33,470 nt of DNA from Neisseria mucosa (GCF_003044445.1 NZ_POWX01000023.1:1-33470), one strand, 5' to 3'. Shown: positions 22,647 to 31,481, numbered from the stretch's first letter. Numbers and translations: made by a program. Notes: generated by a model not told the origin, from the letters alone.

Positions 22647-25600
22647 ATGTTGTGGAGCGTGCTGATTATTATTTTATTGCTTGCCATCGGCATCGTGTTT
22701 TTACTGCACAAAAAACAAGAACAAGATTGGGAACGCGAGCTGACCCGTCTGAAACGCGGCAGGGATTTTGACGAAAATCCGGACGAAGCATACGAACTTG
22801 CAGAAGAAGCAAAAACCGCAGGCAACAAAACCATCGCCCGCCAGCGTCTTTTGGCGGCGCAACACGACTATAAGAAACGTACGCAAACGCTTTTAGACGA
22901 CTCCTCTTTCTCTCCAAGCTCGCTGGCAGAGGCTATGGGCGCATTTCAAGTTTCCCCTTCCGTACAAGAAGATGAGGCAGATTCATCACCCACATACGAA
23001 ACGTCGTCTGAAACCGATTTCGAGCCGGAATACCTCCACGAGCCTGAATTTCCCGCAACGCGCGACAATCCTCTCCCTAAAGTCCGCCCAAATGCCCACA
23101 AACCTGAGCAATATCCGGAAATCGTACCGTTTGAAACGTCCGATACGCCGGAATATACGCCCGGTTTGGTAACAGGTAGCTCCTTCGAAGAGATTACTTT
23201 GGAAGAAGCCACCCGCTCTCTGACCGAAGCCGCCGTTCAAGAATGGGAAGAGCATCAAACCGCCAAACAAAACCCCGTTGCCATCACCGCTGAAAGCGAA
23301 CCGGAAATCCGTTTGGTGCGGACATCGGTTACACCGATGAAAGGTTTGGAAGTCATTGATTTCAACGACCCTGTCTTACGCCGTACGCGCGAACGTGTCA
23401 AATCTTATGTGGATAGCATCCATCTGGAAAAAGCCGGCCGACCCCATATCGAAACGGCACAAACCGCTTTGCGTACTGCCGAACGTGAATCCATCCCCTC
23501 TACGGCCAACTATTACGGTCAAAAAGACGAAATCAACGTCATCGACATCCAAAACAATCTCGCCATGCGCCGTGCCGCTCGCGACAAACTTGCCGCAGCC
23601 GTTGCCCCTGTGCGCGGATACCAGCCTCAAATTATTGAAGATGAGGATATTTTTGCCAATCTGAAACTGCCCGCAAACCGCCGCCGCACGCTCAAGCACT
23701 CCGAAGCTGCCGCAGAAAAAATGACCCGTCGTCAACTGTCTCAACAAGAAGCAGAAAGTGTTGAAAAATCAACGGCGAAACCCACCTCATCCTTTACAGC
23801 AAGAAGCCCAGCTCCTGTTTTCAGCCGAAAAGCGGCGGTTCCCGCCAAACTGTCCCGCGCCGTTCGTGAAAACACTTTCATCTCTCGTCCGCCCGCTCCT
23901 GACGCAACCGTTATCGAACCACCTCCCGTACCGCCCGTACCGGCACCTGCGGTCGATATTCCGAAACCGCCCCAATTCGATTTACCCGAAAACAAAATCG
24001 ATATTCCCGAACCGCCCGTGTTCCGTAACCATCCGTCCGTTTCCGTATTTGAGTCGGAAGTTAACGCACACATCAGCAACAATCCGGAAATCTCTATACA
24101 TGATTACCTGATTCGCGAATCGGCAAGCGACACAATTAATGACGTTGATTCCAAAGCAGACAACGATACCGTGGATGTATTCGGACACGACCTGCCACAC
24201 GAGCAAACGTCGTCTGAAAACATTGAAACCAATGAAACACCATGGTTTGACAGCGACGATGATTGGGACGCGGCTTCAGACGACCTCACCGACCCGCAGA
24301 CGAACAGTATCCATCTGCCGACTACCGCCCTGCTCCTCCCGCCTCAATTCGACCCTGCCGCGACGCAGACCGAAGAAGAATTGCTGAACAACAGCATCAC
24401 CATCGAAGAAAAACTGGCGGAATTCAAGGTCAAAGTCAAAGTCGTGGATTCCTATTCCGGTCCGGTGATTACGCGCTACGAAATCGAACCTGATGTCGGC
24501 GTACGCGGCAATTCGGTCATGAACCTCGAAAAAGACCTCGCCCGTTCGCTCGGCGTTGCCTCTATCCGCGTCGTCGAAACCATACCCGGTAAAACCTGTA
24601 TGGGTTTGGAACTGCCGAACCCGAAACGGCAAATGATACGCCTAAGCGAAATTTTCAATTCGCCCGCGTTTGCCGAATCCAAATCCAAGCTCACGCTCGC
24701 GCTCGGTCAAGATATTACCGGACAGCCTGTCGTTACCGACTTGGGCAAAGCGCCGCATTTGCTGGTTGCCGGTACGACCGGCTCGGGTAAATCGGTCGGC
24801 GTTAACGCCATGATTTTATCCATGCTCTTCAAAGCGACGCCTGAAGACGTGCGCATGATTATGATCGACCCGAAAATGCTAGAATTAAGCATTTACGAAG
24901 GCACTCCACACCTGCTCGCGCCTGTCGTTACCGATATGAAGCTGGCAGCAAACGCGCTTAACTGGTGCGTCAATGAAATGGAAAAACGCTATCGTCTGAT
25001 GAGCCATGTAGGCGTACGCAACCTTGCGGGCTTCAACCAAAAAATTATGGAAGCAGCGGCACAAGGCATGAAAATCGCCAACCCGTTCAGCCTGACGCCC
25101 GACAATCCCGAACCGTTGGAAAAACTGCCGTTTATCGTCGTCGTGGTTGACGAGTTTGCCGACTTGATGATGACCGCAGGTAAGAAAATCGAAGAGCTGA
25201 TTGCCCGTCTCGCCCAAAAAGCCCGCGCTGCCGGTATCCATTTGATCCTTGCCACGCAACGCCCGAGCGTCGATGTCATCACAGGTTTGATTAAAGCCAA
25301 CATCCCGACACGCATCGCGTTCCAAGTATCCAGCAAAATCGACAGCCGCACGATTCTAGATCAAATGGGCGCGGAAAACCTGCTCGGACAAGGCGATATG
25401 CTGTTCCTGCCGCCCGGAACAGGCTATCCGCAACGTGTTCACGGCGCATTCGCTTCAGACGACGAAGTACATCACGTAGTCGAATATCTGAAACAATTCG
25501 GAGAGCCCGATTACATCGAAGATATTCTGATGAGCGGCACAACCGACGATTTGCCGGGTATCAGCCGCAGTAGCGACAGTGAAGTTGACCCGATGTATGA

Positions 25601-25787
25601 CGAAGCCGTTTCCGTCGTTCTGAAAACGCGCAAAGCCAGCATCTCGGGCATCCAGCGTCAATTACGCATTGGCTACAACCGCGCCGCCCGTCTGATTGAC
25701 CAAATGGAAGCAGACGGCATCGTTTCGCCTGCCGAAACCAACGGCAACCGTACCGTTTTGGCACAAAGCAGCGAACATTTGGACTAA
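22647..25787 (+). CDS. ftsK: DNA translocase FtsK, long-linker form
   Basis: 1046 aa. The start MLWSVLIIIL is preferred over an in-frame ATG 105 bases upstream because it opens with the membrane helix and follows a GGGAAAA stretch. Only one transmembrane helix (about 2-20) is seen, where E. coli FtsK has four. A long Pro/Glu/Ser-rich linker runs to about residue 585. The motor has Walker A GTTGSGKSVG near 708 and Walker B FIVVVVDEFADL near 829. The DNA-reading gamma domain (about 980-1038) has KASISGIQRQLRIGYNRAARL. It pumps DNA at the septum for chromosome dimer resolution. Four DUS or near-DUS copies lie in the coding region, three of them in the linker. Confidence 0.93.
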   Translation: MLWSVLIIILLLAIGIVFLLHKKQEQDWERELTRLKRGRDFDENPDEAYELAEEAKTAGNKTIARQRLLAAQHDYKKRTQTLLDDSSFSPSSLAEAMGAFQVSPSVQEDEADSSPTYETSSETDFEPEYLHEPEFPATRDNPLPKVRPNAHKPEQYPEIVPFETSDTPEYTPGLVTGSSFEEITLEEATRSLTEAAVQEWEEHQTAKQNPVAITAESEPEIRLVRTSVTPMKGLEVIDFNDPVLRRTRERVKSYVDSIHLEKAGRPHIETAQTALRTAERESIPSTANYYGQKDEINVIDIQNNLAMRRAARDKLAAAVAPVRGYQPQIIEDEDIFANLKLPANRRRTLKHSEAAAEKMTRRQLSQQEAESVEKSTAKPTSSFTARSPAPVFSRKAAVPAKLSRAVRENTFISRPPAPDATVIEPPPVPPVPAPAVDIPKPPQFDLPENKIDIPEPPVFRNHPSVSVFESEVNAHISNNPEISIHDYLIRESASDTINDVDSKADNDTVDVFGHDLPHEQTSSENIETNETPWFDSDDDWDAASDDLTDPQTNSIHLPTTALLLPPQFDPAATQTEEELLNNSITIEEKLAEFKVKVKVVDSYSGPVITRYEIEPDVGVRGNSVMNLEKDLARSLGVASIRVVETIPGKTCMGLELPNPKRQMIRLSEIFNSPAFAESKSKLTLALGQDITGQPVVTDLGKAPHLLVAGTTGSGKSVGVNAMILSMLFKATPEDVRMIMIDPKMLELSIYEGTPHLLAPVVTDMKLAANALNWCVNEMEKRYRLMSHVGVRNLAGFNQKIMEAAAQGMKIANPFSLTPDNPEPLEKLPFIVVVVDEFADLMMTAGKKIEELIARLAQKARAAGIHLILATQRPSVDVITGLIKANIPTRIAFQVSSKIDSRTILDQMGAENLLGQGDMLFLPPGTGYPQRVHGAFASDDEVHHVVEYLKQFGEPDYIEDILMSGTTDDLPGISRSSDSEVDPMYDEAVSVVLKTRKASISGIQRQLRIGYNRAARLIDQMEADGIVSPAETNGNRTVLAQSSEHLD

Positions 25788-25821
25788 AGCCACACAGATG
25801 CGGCGAAAAAGCCTATTGCCG

Positions 25822-25849
25822 TTGCAGTTTCCCCTAGTTTTGGTACAAT
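25822..25849 (+). promoter_or_regulatory. Promoter of a short transcript after ftsK
   Basis: TTGCAG (25822-25827), 16-base spacer and TACAAT (25844-25849). A terminator begins about 23 bases after the box, so the transcript would be only about 50 bases unless the terminator is read through into greA. Confidence 0.5.
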
Positions 25850-25871
25850 ACCACCATTCATTCTTAAACAG

Positions 25872-25910
25872 ACAAGCCGCCGAAATTTAGGCGGCTTGTA
25901 TTTTTATTTT
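25872..25910 (+). terminator. Rho-independent terminator between ftsK and greA
   Basis: A perfect 10-bp stem ACAAGCCGCC/GGCGGCTTGT with an 8-base loop, followed by ATTTTTATTTT. This is a non-DUS terminator, one of few in the window. Confidence 0.85.
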
Positions 25911-25945
25911 CATTTTGCGGATTATATTTACCGCGTATTTACTAG

Positions 25946-25970
25946 GCAAAAGCAGTCCAAATGCTTTTGC
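25946..25970 (+). promoter_or_regulatory. Hairpin in the greA leader
   Basis: A perfect 9-bp inverted repeat GCAAAAGCA/TGCTTTTGC with a 7-base loop. It ends exactly where the GGAGAAG ribosome site starts (25971-25977). It may affect greA translation or mRNA stability. Confidence 0.5.
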
Positions 25971-25984
25971 GGAGAAGACAAACC

Positions 25985-26461
25985 ATGCAAAAAATTCCAT
26001 TGACCGTACGCGGCGCAGAATTACTCAAACAAGAATTGCAACGCCTCAAAAGCGTCGCCCGTCCCGAAATCATCGAAGCCATCGCCGAAGCGCGTTCACA
26101 CGGCGACTTGTCCGAAAATGCCGAATATGAAGCTGCCAAAGAAAAACAAGGCTTTATCGAAGGACGAATTTCCGAGTTGGAACACAAATTATCCATGGCG
26201 CACATCATCAATCCTGCCGAAATCCACGCCGAAGGCAAAATCGTCTTCGGTACGACCGTAACTCTGGAAGATTTGGAAACCGAAGAACACGTTACCTATC
26301 AAATCGTCGGCGAAGACGAGGCAGACATCAAAGAAGGTAAAATCTACGTTGGTTCCCCCATTGCCCGCGCCCTAATCGGCAAAGAGGAAGGCGATGTCGC
26401 TGAAGTACAAGCCCCTGGTGGTGTACGCGAATACGACATTATTTCGGTTCAATATATCTGA
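25985..26461 (+). CDS. greA: Transcription elongation factor GreA
   Basis: 158 aa factor that rescues backtracked RNA polymerase by stimulating transcript cleavage. The N-terminal coiled coil has the conserved tip acidic residues in ARSHGDLSENAEYEAAKEKQ. The C-terminal globular domain has YQIVGEDEADIKEGKIYVGSPIARALIGK. The start MQKIPLTV gives the standard length and has GGAGAAG upstream; an in-frame earlier ATG at 25961 lies inside the leader hairpin and is not used. Confidence 0.96.
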   Translation: MQKIPLTVRGAELLKQELQRLKSVARPEIIEAIAEARSHGDLSENAEYEAAKEKQGFIEGRISELEHKLSMAHIINPAEIHAEGKIVFGTTVTLEDLETEEHVTYQIVGEDEADIKEGKIYVGSPIARALIGKEEGDVAEVQAPGGVREYDIISVQYI

Positions 26462-26484
26462 TTGCCCCGAATATTATTAATATA

Positions 26485-26529
26485 AAAGGTCGTCTGAAAA
26501 TCAAGGAAAATGGTTTTCAGACGACCTTT
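26485..26529. terminator. DUS-pair hairpin after greA
   Basis: DUS arms 26487-26498 and 26516-26527 with AAA/TTT flanks. Confidence 0.87.
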
Positions 26530-26630
26530 TCAGCATTCAAGCCCAAACCGTTGCTTAAAGAAGCAATCAAAGCTCCGACACAAGATTGCCCAATGCCACA
26601 TTCCCGCATTTCTACTTTGTTTCTAGCAAA

Positions 26631-26662
26631 AAAGGTCGTCTGAAATTTTTCAGACGACCTTT
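26631..26662. terminator. DUS-pair hairpin after pnp
   Basis: DUS arms 26633-26644 and 26649-26660 with a 4-base loop, 25 bases past the pnp stop. Between this and the greA terminator lie about 100 bases with nothing recognisable. Confidence 0.87.
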
Positions 26663-26686
26663 CATCAATCAAAATTGACTCAACGA

Positions 26687-28807
26687 TCATTCAGGTGCTT
26701 TTTCTTCGCGGGCAGGAGCTTCGACCAAAGCTTTGATAGACAGACGTACGCGGCCGCGATCGTCCACTTCCAATGCTTTCACATTCACAACCTGACCGAC
26801 TTGCAGATAGTCGCTGACGTTGCGCACGCGCTCGTGGGCGATTTGGCTGATGTGTACCAAACCGTCTTTGCCCGGCATCACGCTGACGATGGCGCCGACG
26901 TTGTTGTCGAGGATTTTAACCACAGTACCTTCGTACACTTTGCCCACTTCCACTTCGGCAGTGATTTCTTCGATGCGTTTTTTCGCAGCATCGCCGGCTT
27001 CTTGAGTGGTTGCGGCAATAGTGATGGTGCCGTCTTCCGCGATGTTGATTTCAGTACCGGTTTCAGCAGTAATCGCACGGATGGTTTCGCCACCTTTACC
27101 GATAACGTCGCGGATTTTGTCTTGGTTGATTTTCATAGTGAACAGACGCGGAGCATGAGCAGACAGCTCTTGCGGGCCTGCCACGGCGGCTTTCATCTGC
27201 TCCAAGATATGCAGACGCGCATCTTTGGCTTGCGCCAAGGCAATCTGCATGATTTCTTTGGTAATACCTTGGATTTTGATGTCCATTTGCAGCGCAGTTA
27301 CGCCTTCGGTCGTACCGGCAACTTTGAAGTCCATGTCGCCCAAGTGGTCCTCATCACCCAAGATATCGGTCAACACGGCGAATTTGTTGTTGTCCAAAAT
27401 CAGACCCATCGCGATACCGGCAACGTGTGCTTTCAAAGGCACACCGGCAGACAACAAGCTCAAGCAGCCACCGCAGACGGAAGCCATAGAAGACGAGCCG
27501 TTGGACTCGGTAATTTCGGAAACAACACGCATGGTGTAGCTGAATTCTTCAGGAGACGGCAATACTGCAACCAGTGCGCGTTTTGCCAAGCGGCCGTGTC
27601 CGATTTCACGGCGTTTCGGCGCGCCGACGCGACCGACTTCGCCGGTAGAATACGGCGGGAAGTTGTAATGCAGCATGAAGCGGTCGGTGTATTCACCGGA
27701 AAGCGCGTCAATAATTTGTTCGTCGCGAGAAGTACCCAAAGTTGCTACGGCAAGGGCTTGGGTTTCGCCACGGGTAAACAGGGCAGAACCGTGTGTACGC
27801 GGCAATACGCCGGTTTGAATATTCAAAGGACGGACTGTACGGGTATCGCGACCGTCGATACGCGGCTGACCTTCCAAAATTTGGGTGCGTACGACGTCGG
27901 CTTCCAAATGTTTGAAAATACCTTTGATTTCGTTGGCAGCCAAAGTATCGGTTTCTTCAGTAATCAGCGCACCTTTTACTGCATTCCAAGCTTCGTCCAA
28001 TTTGGCAGAACGCGCTTGTTTTTGACGGATTTTGAACGCTTCTTTAATGGCTTCGCCCGCAATTTCGCGCACTTTGGCAACCAATTCTTCATTGGTTTCA
28101 GGCGCTTTCCAATCCCATACTTCAGGGTTTACTTCGTCGGCGAACTCGTTGATGGCGTTAATCGCCACCTGCATTTGATCGTGACCGTAAACTACGGCAC
28201 CGAGCATCACGTCTTCGGACAGGATTTTGGCTTCAGATTCCACCATCAAAACGGCTTTAGATGTACCCGCAACCACCAAGTCCAGCTTGGATTTAGCCAA
28301 TTCGGCTTTGGTCGGGTTCAATACATACACGCCATTTACATAACCTACGCGTGCAGCACCAATTGGACCGGCAAACGGTACTCCGCTCAACACCAACGCA
28401 GCAGACGCGCCGAGCATGGCAGGAATGTCGGAATCGATTTCAGGATCAACGGAAACCACCATTGCAACGATTTGGATATCATGGTAGAAACCTTCAGGGA
28501 ACAGCGGACGGATAGGACGGTCGATCAGACGGCTGGTCAGAATTTCTTTTTCGCTTTGTTTGCCTTCGCGCTTAAAGAAACCGCCTGGGATTTTACCTGC
28601 GGCGTAAGTGCGCTCAAGGTAATCAACAGTCAGGGGGAAGAAGTCTTGACCTTCTTTGACTTCTTTATTGGTGGTCACAGCAACCAAAACAACGGTGTCG
28701 CCCATCGATACTTTAACAGCCGCTGCGGCTTGACGCGCGATTTCGCCAGTTTCTAAGGTAACGGTGTGATTGCCATATTGGAAGGTTTTAACGTGTTTAT
28801 CGAACAT
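26687..28807 (-). CDS. pnp: Polynucleotide phosphorylase
   Basis: 706 aa 3'-5' exoribonuclease that degrades RNA by phosphorolysis, with two RNase PH domains (about 10-140 and 320-540). These are followed by a KH domain (about 550-612, IRDVIGKGGETIRAITAETGT) and an S1 domain (about 620-690, YEGTVVKILDNNVGAIVSVMPGKDGLVHISQI). The start MFDKHVKTF has AAAGGAAC upstream; a few extra in-frame codons upstream are excluded. The leader can fold into a nested hairpin (28825-28896), recalling the RNase III-cleaved leader that controls pnp in E. coli. Confidence 0.97.
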   Translation of the reverse strand: MFDKHVKTFQYGNHTVTLETGEIARQAAAAVKVSMGDTVVLVAVTTNKEVKEGQDFFPLTVDYLERTYAAGKIPGGFFKREGKQSEKEILTSRLIDRPIRPLFPEGFYHDIQIVAMVVSVDPEIDSDIPAMLGASAALVLSGVPFAGPIGAARVGYVNGVYVLNPTKAELAKSKLDLVVAGTSKAVLMVESEAKILSEDVMLGAVVYGHDQMQVAINAINEFADEVNPEVWDWKAPETNEELVAKVREIAGEAIKEAFKIRQKQARSAKLDEAWNAVKGALITEETDTLAANEIKGIFKHLEADVVRTQILEGQPRIDGRDTRTVRPLNIQTGVLPRTHGSALFTRGETQALAVATLGTSRDEQIIDALSGEYTDRFMLHYNFPPYSTGEVGRVGAPKRREIGHGRLAKRALVAVLPSPEEFSYTMRVVSEITESNGSSSMASVCGGCLSLLSAGVPLKAHVAGIAMGLILDNNKFAVLTDILGDEDHLGDMDFKVAGTTEGVTALQMDIKIQGITKEIMQIALAQAKDARLHILEQMKAAVAGPQELSAHAPRLFTMKINQDKIRDVIGKGGETIRAITAETGTEINIAEDGTITIAATTQEAGDAAKKRIEEITAEVEVGKVYEGTVVKILDNNVGAIVSVMPGKDGLVHISQIAHERVRNVSDYLQVGQVVNVKALEVDDRGRVRLSIKALVEAPAREEKAPE

Positions 28808-28824
28808 TTTGTTCCTTTCGAAAT

Positions 28825-28896
28825 GCCGCACGCTAAAACACTAATAATGCACACTAAAAGTGAGAATGTGCATAGTTAGGGTTTCAGGTGTGCGGC
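28825..28896 (-). promoter_or_regulatory. Nested inverted repeats in the pnp leader
   Basis: Outer arms GCCGCAC (28825-28831) and GTGCGGC (28890-28896); inner arms ATGCACA (28847-28853) and TGTGCAT (28867-28873). All are perfect. The structure would sit 17 bases before the pnp start in its mRNA. Confidence 0.5.
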
Positions 28897-28916
28897 GGTT
28901 GGTAAAAACTATATTT

Positions 28917-28928
28917 TTCAGACGACCT
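28917..28928 (-). repeat. Single DUS upstream of pnp
   Basis: Perfect DUS on the minus strand, with no partner arm within 60 bases. Confidence 0.82.
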
Positions 28929-28996
28929 TTTAAAGGTCAATCCAAACGCGCATTATAATAGCAAATGTAAATAAAATCCAAGTATTCATGACAGCA

Positions 28997-29038
28997 AAAG
29001 GTCGTCTGAAACATACTTCTGTGTTTCAGACGACCTTT
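28997..29038. terminator. DUS-pair hairpin after purC
   Basis: DUS arms 28999-29010 and 29025-29036 with AAA/TTT flanks, just past the purC stop. Confidence 0.87.
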
Positions 29039-29046
29039 TATCAAAT

Positions 29047-29913
29047 TTATGATTCTTTGGTTAAAAGATTTAATGCTTCCCGATATTTATCAACTGTTTT
29101 CTGAATAACATCACTAGGGACTTCCGGTGCCGGAGCTTTTTTGTTCCAACCGCTTTGCTCCAGCCAATCTCGAACAAATTGCTTGTCAAAAGACGGCGGA
29201 TTGGTGCCGACTTGATATTGATCCGCCGGCCAAAAGCGGCTGGAATCGGGCGTCAGCACTTCATCCATCAGGGTTAATGTACCGTTTTCATCCAGCCCGA
29301 ATTCAAATTTGGTATCGCATATAATGATACCGCGTGATTTTGCATATTCTGCGGCTTCCGTATAAAGCTGAATCGCTTTAGCGCGTACCTCAGCCGCCAG
29401 CTCTTTACCGATAATGCGTTCACATTCTTCAAAACTGATATTTTCATCATGATCGCCGACAGCAGCCTTGGTGGACGGAGTAAAAATCACTTCCGGAAGC
29501 TGCTGCGCTTCTTTCATCCCTTCGGGAAGTTTGATGCCGCAGACAGAACCGTTTTTTTGATAATCTTTCCAACCGCTACCCGCCAAATAACCGCGCACAA
29601 TCGCCTCGACTTTGACAGGTGTCAGTTTCTTGGCGACAACCGCACGTTTCTCAATGGCTTTAGCTTCATGTTCAGGCAACACGTCATAAACCGTGTCGCC
29701 GGTAAAATGATTGGGCATGATATGCGCCAGTTTTTTAAACCAGAAATTGGAAATCTGCGTCAGAATTTCTCCTTTCCCCGGAATCGGATTGTCTAAAATC
29801 ACATCAAATGCAGACAATCGGTCTGACGCAACCATCAACATGCGTTTACTGTCGATCTCGTATAAATCGCGCACTTTTCCAGAGTAAATTTTTTTCAAGC
29901 TGATTTCGGACAT
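29047..29913 (-). CDS. purC: Phosphoribosylaminoimidazole-succinocarboxamide synthase
   Basis: 288 aa ATP-dependent ligase joining CAIR and aspartate to SAICAR in purine synthesis. Conserved blocks are YSGKVRDLYEID, VASDRLSAFDVI, VEAIVRGYLAGSGWKDY, the SxD-type DTKFEFG and VLTPDSSRFWP. The insert and length fit the long bacterial and yeast-like form. GGGAGAAACC precedes the start. Single-gene unit. Confidence 0.96.
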   Translation of the reverse strand: MSEISLKKIYSGKVRDLYEIDSKRMLMVASDRLSAFDVILDNPIPGKGEILTQISNFWFKKLAHIMPNHFTGDTVYDVLPEHEAKAIEKRAVVAKKLTPVKVEAIVRGYLAGSGWKDYQKNGSVCGIKLPEGMKEAQQLPEVIFTPSTKAAVGDHDENISFEECERIIGKELAAEVRAKAIQLYTEAAEYAKSRGIIICDTKFEFGLDENGTLTLMDEVLTPDSSRFWPADQYQVGTNPPSFDKQFVRDWLEQSGWNKKAPAPEVPSDVIQKTVDKYREALNLLTKES

Positions 29914-30000
29914 TTCAGGTTTCTCCCTTCACTGACTTGGTTTAAACAGGATTCCGTTATTTTATCCGAATTTGGATTTTGGGGTCAGATTGTTTACAAA

Positions 30001-30053
30001 ATAGGTCGTCTGAAAACGTTTTGCATGAATGCAGACGCTTTCAGACGACCTCA
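30001..30053. terminator. Extended DUS-pair hairpin after the RTX gene
   Basis: DUS arms 30003-30014 and 30040-30051; ACGT and GACGC inside lengthen the stem. It lies 31 bases past the RTX gene stop. Confidence 0.82.
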
Positions 30054-30083
30054 TCAAGCCTAAGTCTAACTACTAATCAGAGA

Positions 30084-31481
30084 TTAGATGCTAGGAACTT
30101 GGGTTTGTTGTTGGATGCTGTTTACAGCTGACAGAGAGTAGTAATCACCATGACCGGTTACTTCGTAAGTGCTGCCATCGGCAAACTTGAAGTTTTCGAT
30201 TTTGTGGTTGTTACCGGAGAACCAGTCGTCAATTGTAACAGAGTCGCTATTGCCAACAGATACGGTCAGGTTGTTGCCTGATTTGCTCAACAATACGTCG
30301 GAAGCAGAAATACCTTTGCCGAATTGCAGGGTATCGTTACCGCTTTCGTCTTGGATGGTATCGCGGCCGTAACCTTTATCGAAGAAATAGGTATCGTTGC
30401 CGGTACCGCCGATCAAGACATCGTTGCCGATGCCGCCGTCGAGGTAGTCGTTACCGTCTTTACCAACCAGACAGTCATCGCCGGCCAAGCCGTACAAGTG
30501 GTTGTCGCCGGAGTTACCGTTGATGTCGTTGTTCAGAGCGTTACCGGTACCGTTGAGATTTCCGGAACCTTGCAAGAACAGGTGTTCAACGTTGTCGGTC
30601 AGAGTGTAGTCGATTACGCTGCGAACAGTATCGATACCGCCGTTCAGATTACCGTATTCGATAACTTCGTCGCCTTTGTGGTCAACAAAGTAAACGTCAT
30701 TACCGTCGCCACCACGCATAATGTCTGCGTCAGCACCACCGTTCAGATAGTCATTACCATCACCACCTTGCAGGTAGTCTTTACCGCCTTGACCGTACAG
30801 AGAGTCACCGTTGTTACCGCCTTGCAGAGTGTCATTGCCGTCACCGCCGTAAATCACGTCAGCACCGTCACCGCCGTAAATTACGTCTTCACCGCTGGTA
30901 CCGTAGATAGTGTCTTTCTTATCGGTACCCACAGTTTTGGTTGCACCCTTTTTATCTTTAGTTGAACCGTCAACATTGATAATGTTGCCTGGATTTTTAT
31001 CAACATTACCATAGGTGTTGTTTTGATTATGGTCATCAACACAATCTTTGCAGTCTTTATCGTTAGGTTTAGGCTGCGGTTTTGGTTGCGGTTGCGGTTG
31101 TGGTTTAGGCTGCGGCTGAGGCTGCGGCTTAGGTTGTGGTTGAGGTTGTGGTTTTTGAGGCTCTACCGGTGGGCAGTACGGATCAACATTTTTCGGAGGA
31201 ACCGGTTTTGGAGCTGGTTTAGGGTAATAAGGTTTACCTGGGTTGCAATCAAACTTGATTACCACGCATTTGTAAGCAACTTTTGGAGGTGGGCAGTATG
31301 CACCATGACCGATTTTGCCATGATGTACTTTGATACCGTGAGAAGAGCCGTAGTTATGGAAACTACCTTTGTAACCGAAACCACCATGGCTAGGAGGGCA
31401 GTAAGGATTGTAGGATTTAACCGGAGGGCAGTATGAGTTGAAGTGGGCTTTAGAAGAATAGCCGCCATAATGATAAGTCAT
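30084..31481 (-). CDS. RTX calcium-binding protein with YCPP/PQ-rich N-terminus
   Basis: 465 aa with no signal peptide. Residues 1-105 are rich in Tyr, Gly, His and Pro and hold four YCPP motifs (17, 27, 62, 102). Residues 111-140 are a Pro-Gln tract of three PQPQPQPK units, followed by DCKDC. RTX nonapeptides (GGDGNDxxx) fill about 193-264 and 326-363. Between them lies a DTVRSVIDYTLTDNVEHLFL-type segment. Residues about 390-440 match the haemolysin-type calcium-binding-related domain (WFSGNNHKIENFKFADGS). The design points to type I secretion, folding in external calcium. No transporter genes are adjacent. GGGAGTGA precedes the start. The role is unknown: surface layer, adhesion or metal binding are possible. 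Confidence 0.85.
   Translation of the reverse strand: MTYHYGGYSSKAHFNSYCPPVKSYNPYCPPSHGGFGYKGSFHNYGSSHGIKVHHGKIGHGAYCPPPKVAYKCVVIKFDCNPGKPYYPKPAPKPVPPKNVDPYCPPVEPQKPQPQPQPKPQPQPQPKPQPQPQPKPQPKPNDKDCKDCVDDHNQNNTYGNVDKNPGNIINVDGSTKDKKGATKTVGTDKKDTIYGTSGEDVIYGGDGADVIYGGDGNDTLQGGNNGDSLYGQGGKDYLQGGDGNDYLNGGADADIMRGGDGNDVYFVDHKGDEVIEYGNLNGGIDTVRSVIDYTLTDNVEHLFLQGSGNLNGTGNALNNDINGNSGDNHLYGLAGDDCLVGKDGNDYLDGGIGNDVLIGGTGNDTYFFDKGYGRDTIQDESGNDTLQFGKGISASDVLLSKSGNNLTVSVGNSDSVTIDDWFSGNNHKIENFKFADGSTYEVTGHGDYYSLSAVNSIQQQTQVPSI
31080..31151 (-). repeat. Three 24-base tandem units encoding PQPQPQPK
   Basis: Units 31080-31103, 31104-31127 and 31128-31151 lie inside the RTX gene. They differ by synonymous changes. 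Gain or loss of a unit would keep the frame. Confidence 0.8.

Noticed and set aside
26675..28756. Long plus-strand frame of 693 codons
   Set aside because: It lies antisense to pnp, whose domains are unmistakable. The His/Phe/Gln-rich product is a typical mirror of a GC-rich gene.
30324..30965. Plus-strand frame rich in Val, Thr and Ile
   Set aside because: Antisense to the RTX repeats; its repetitive pattern mirrors the GGDGND units.
31023..31436. Plus-strand frame rich in WLRLRLRL
   Set aside because: It is the reverse complement of the Pro-Gln tract of the RTX gene; the low-complexity pattern is a translation artefact.
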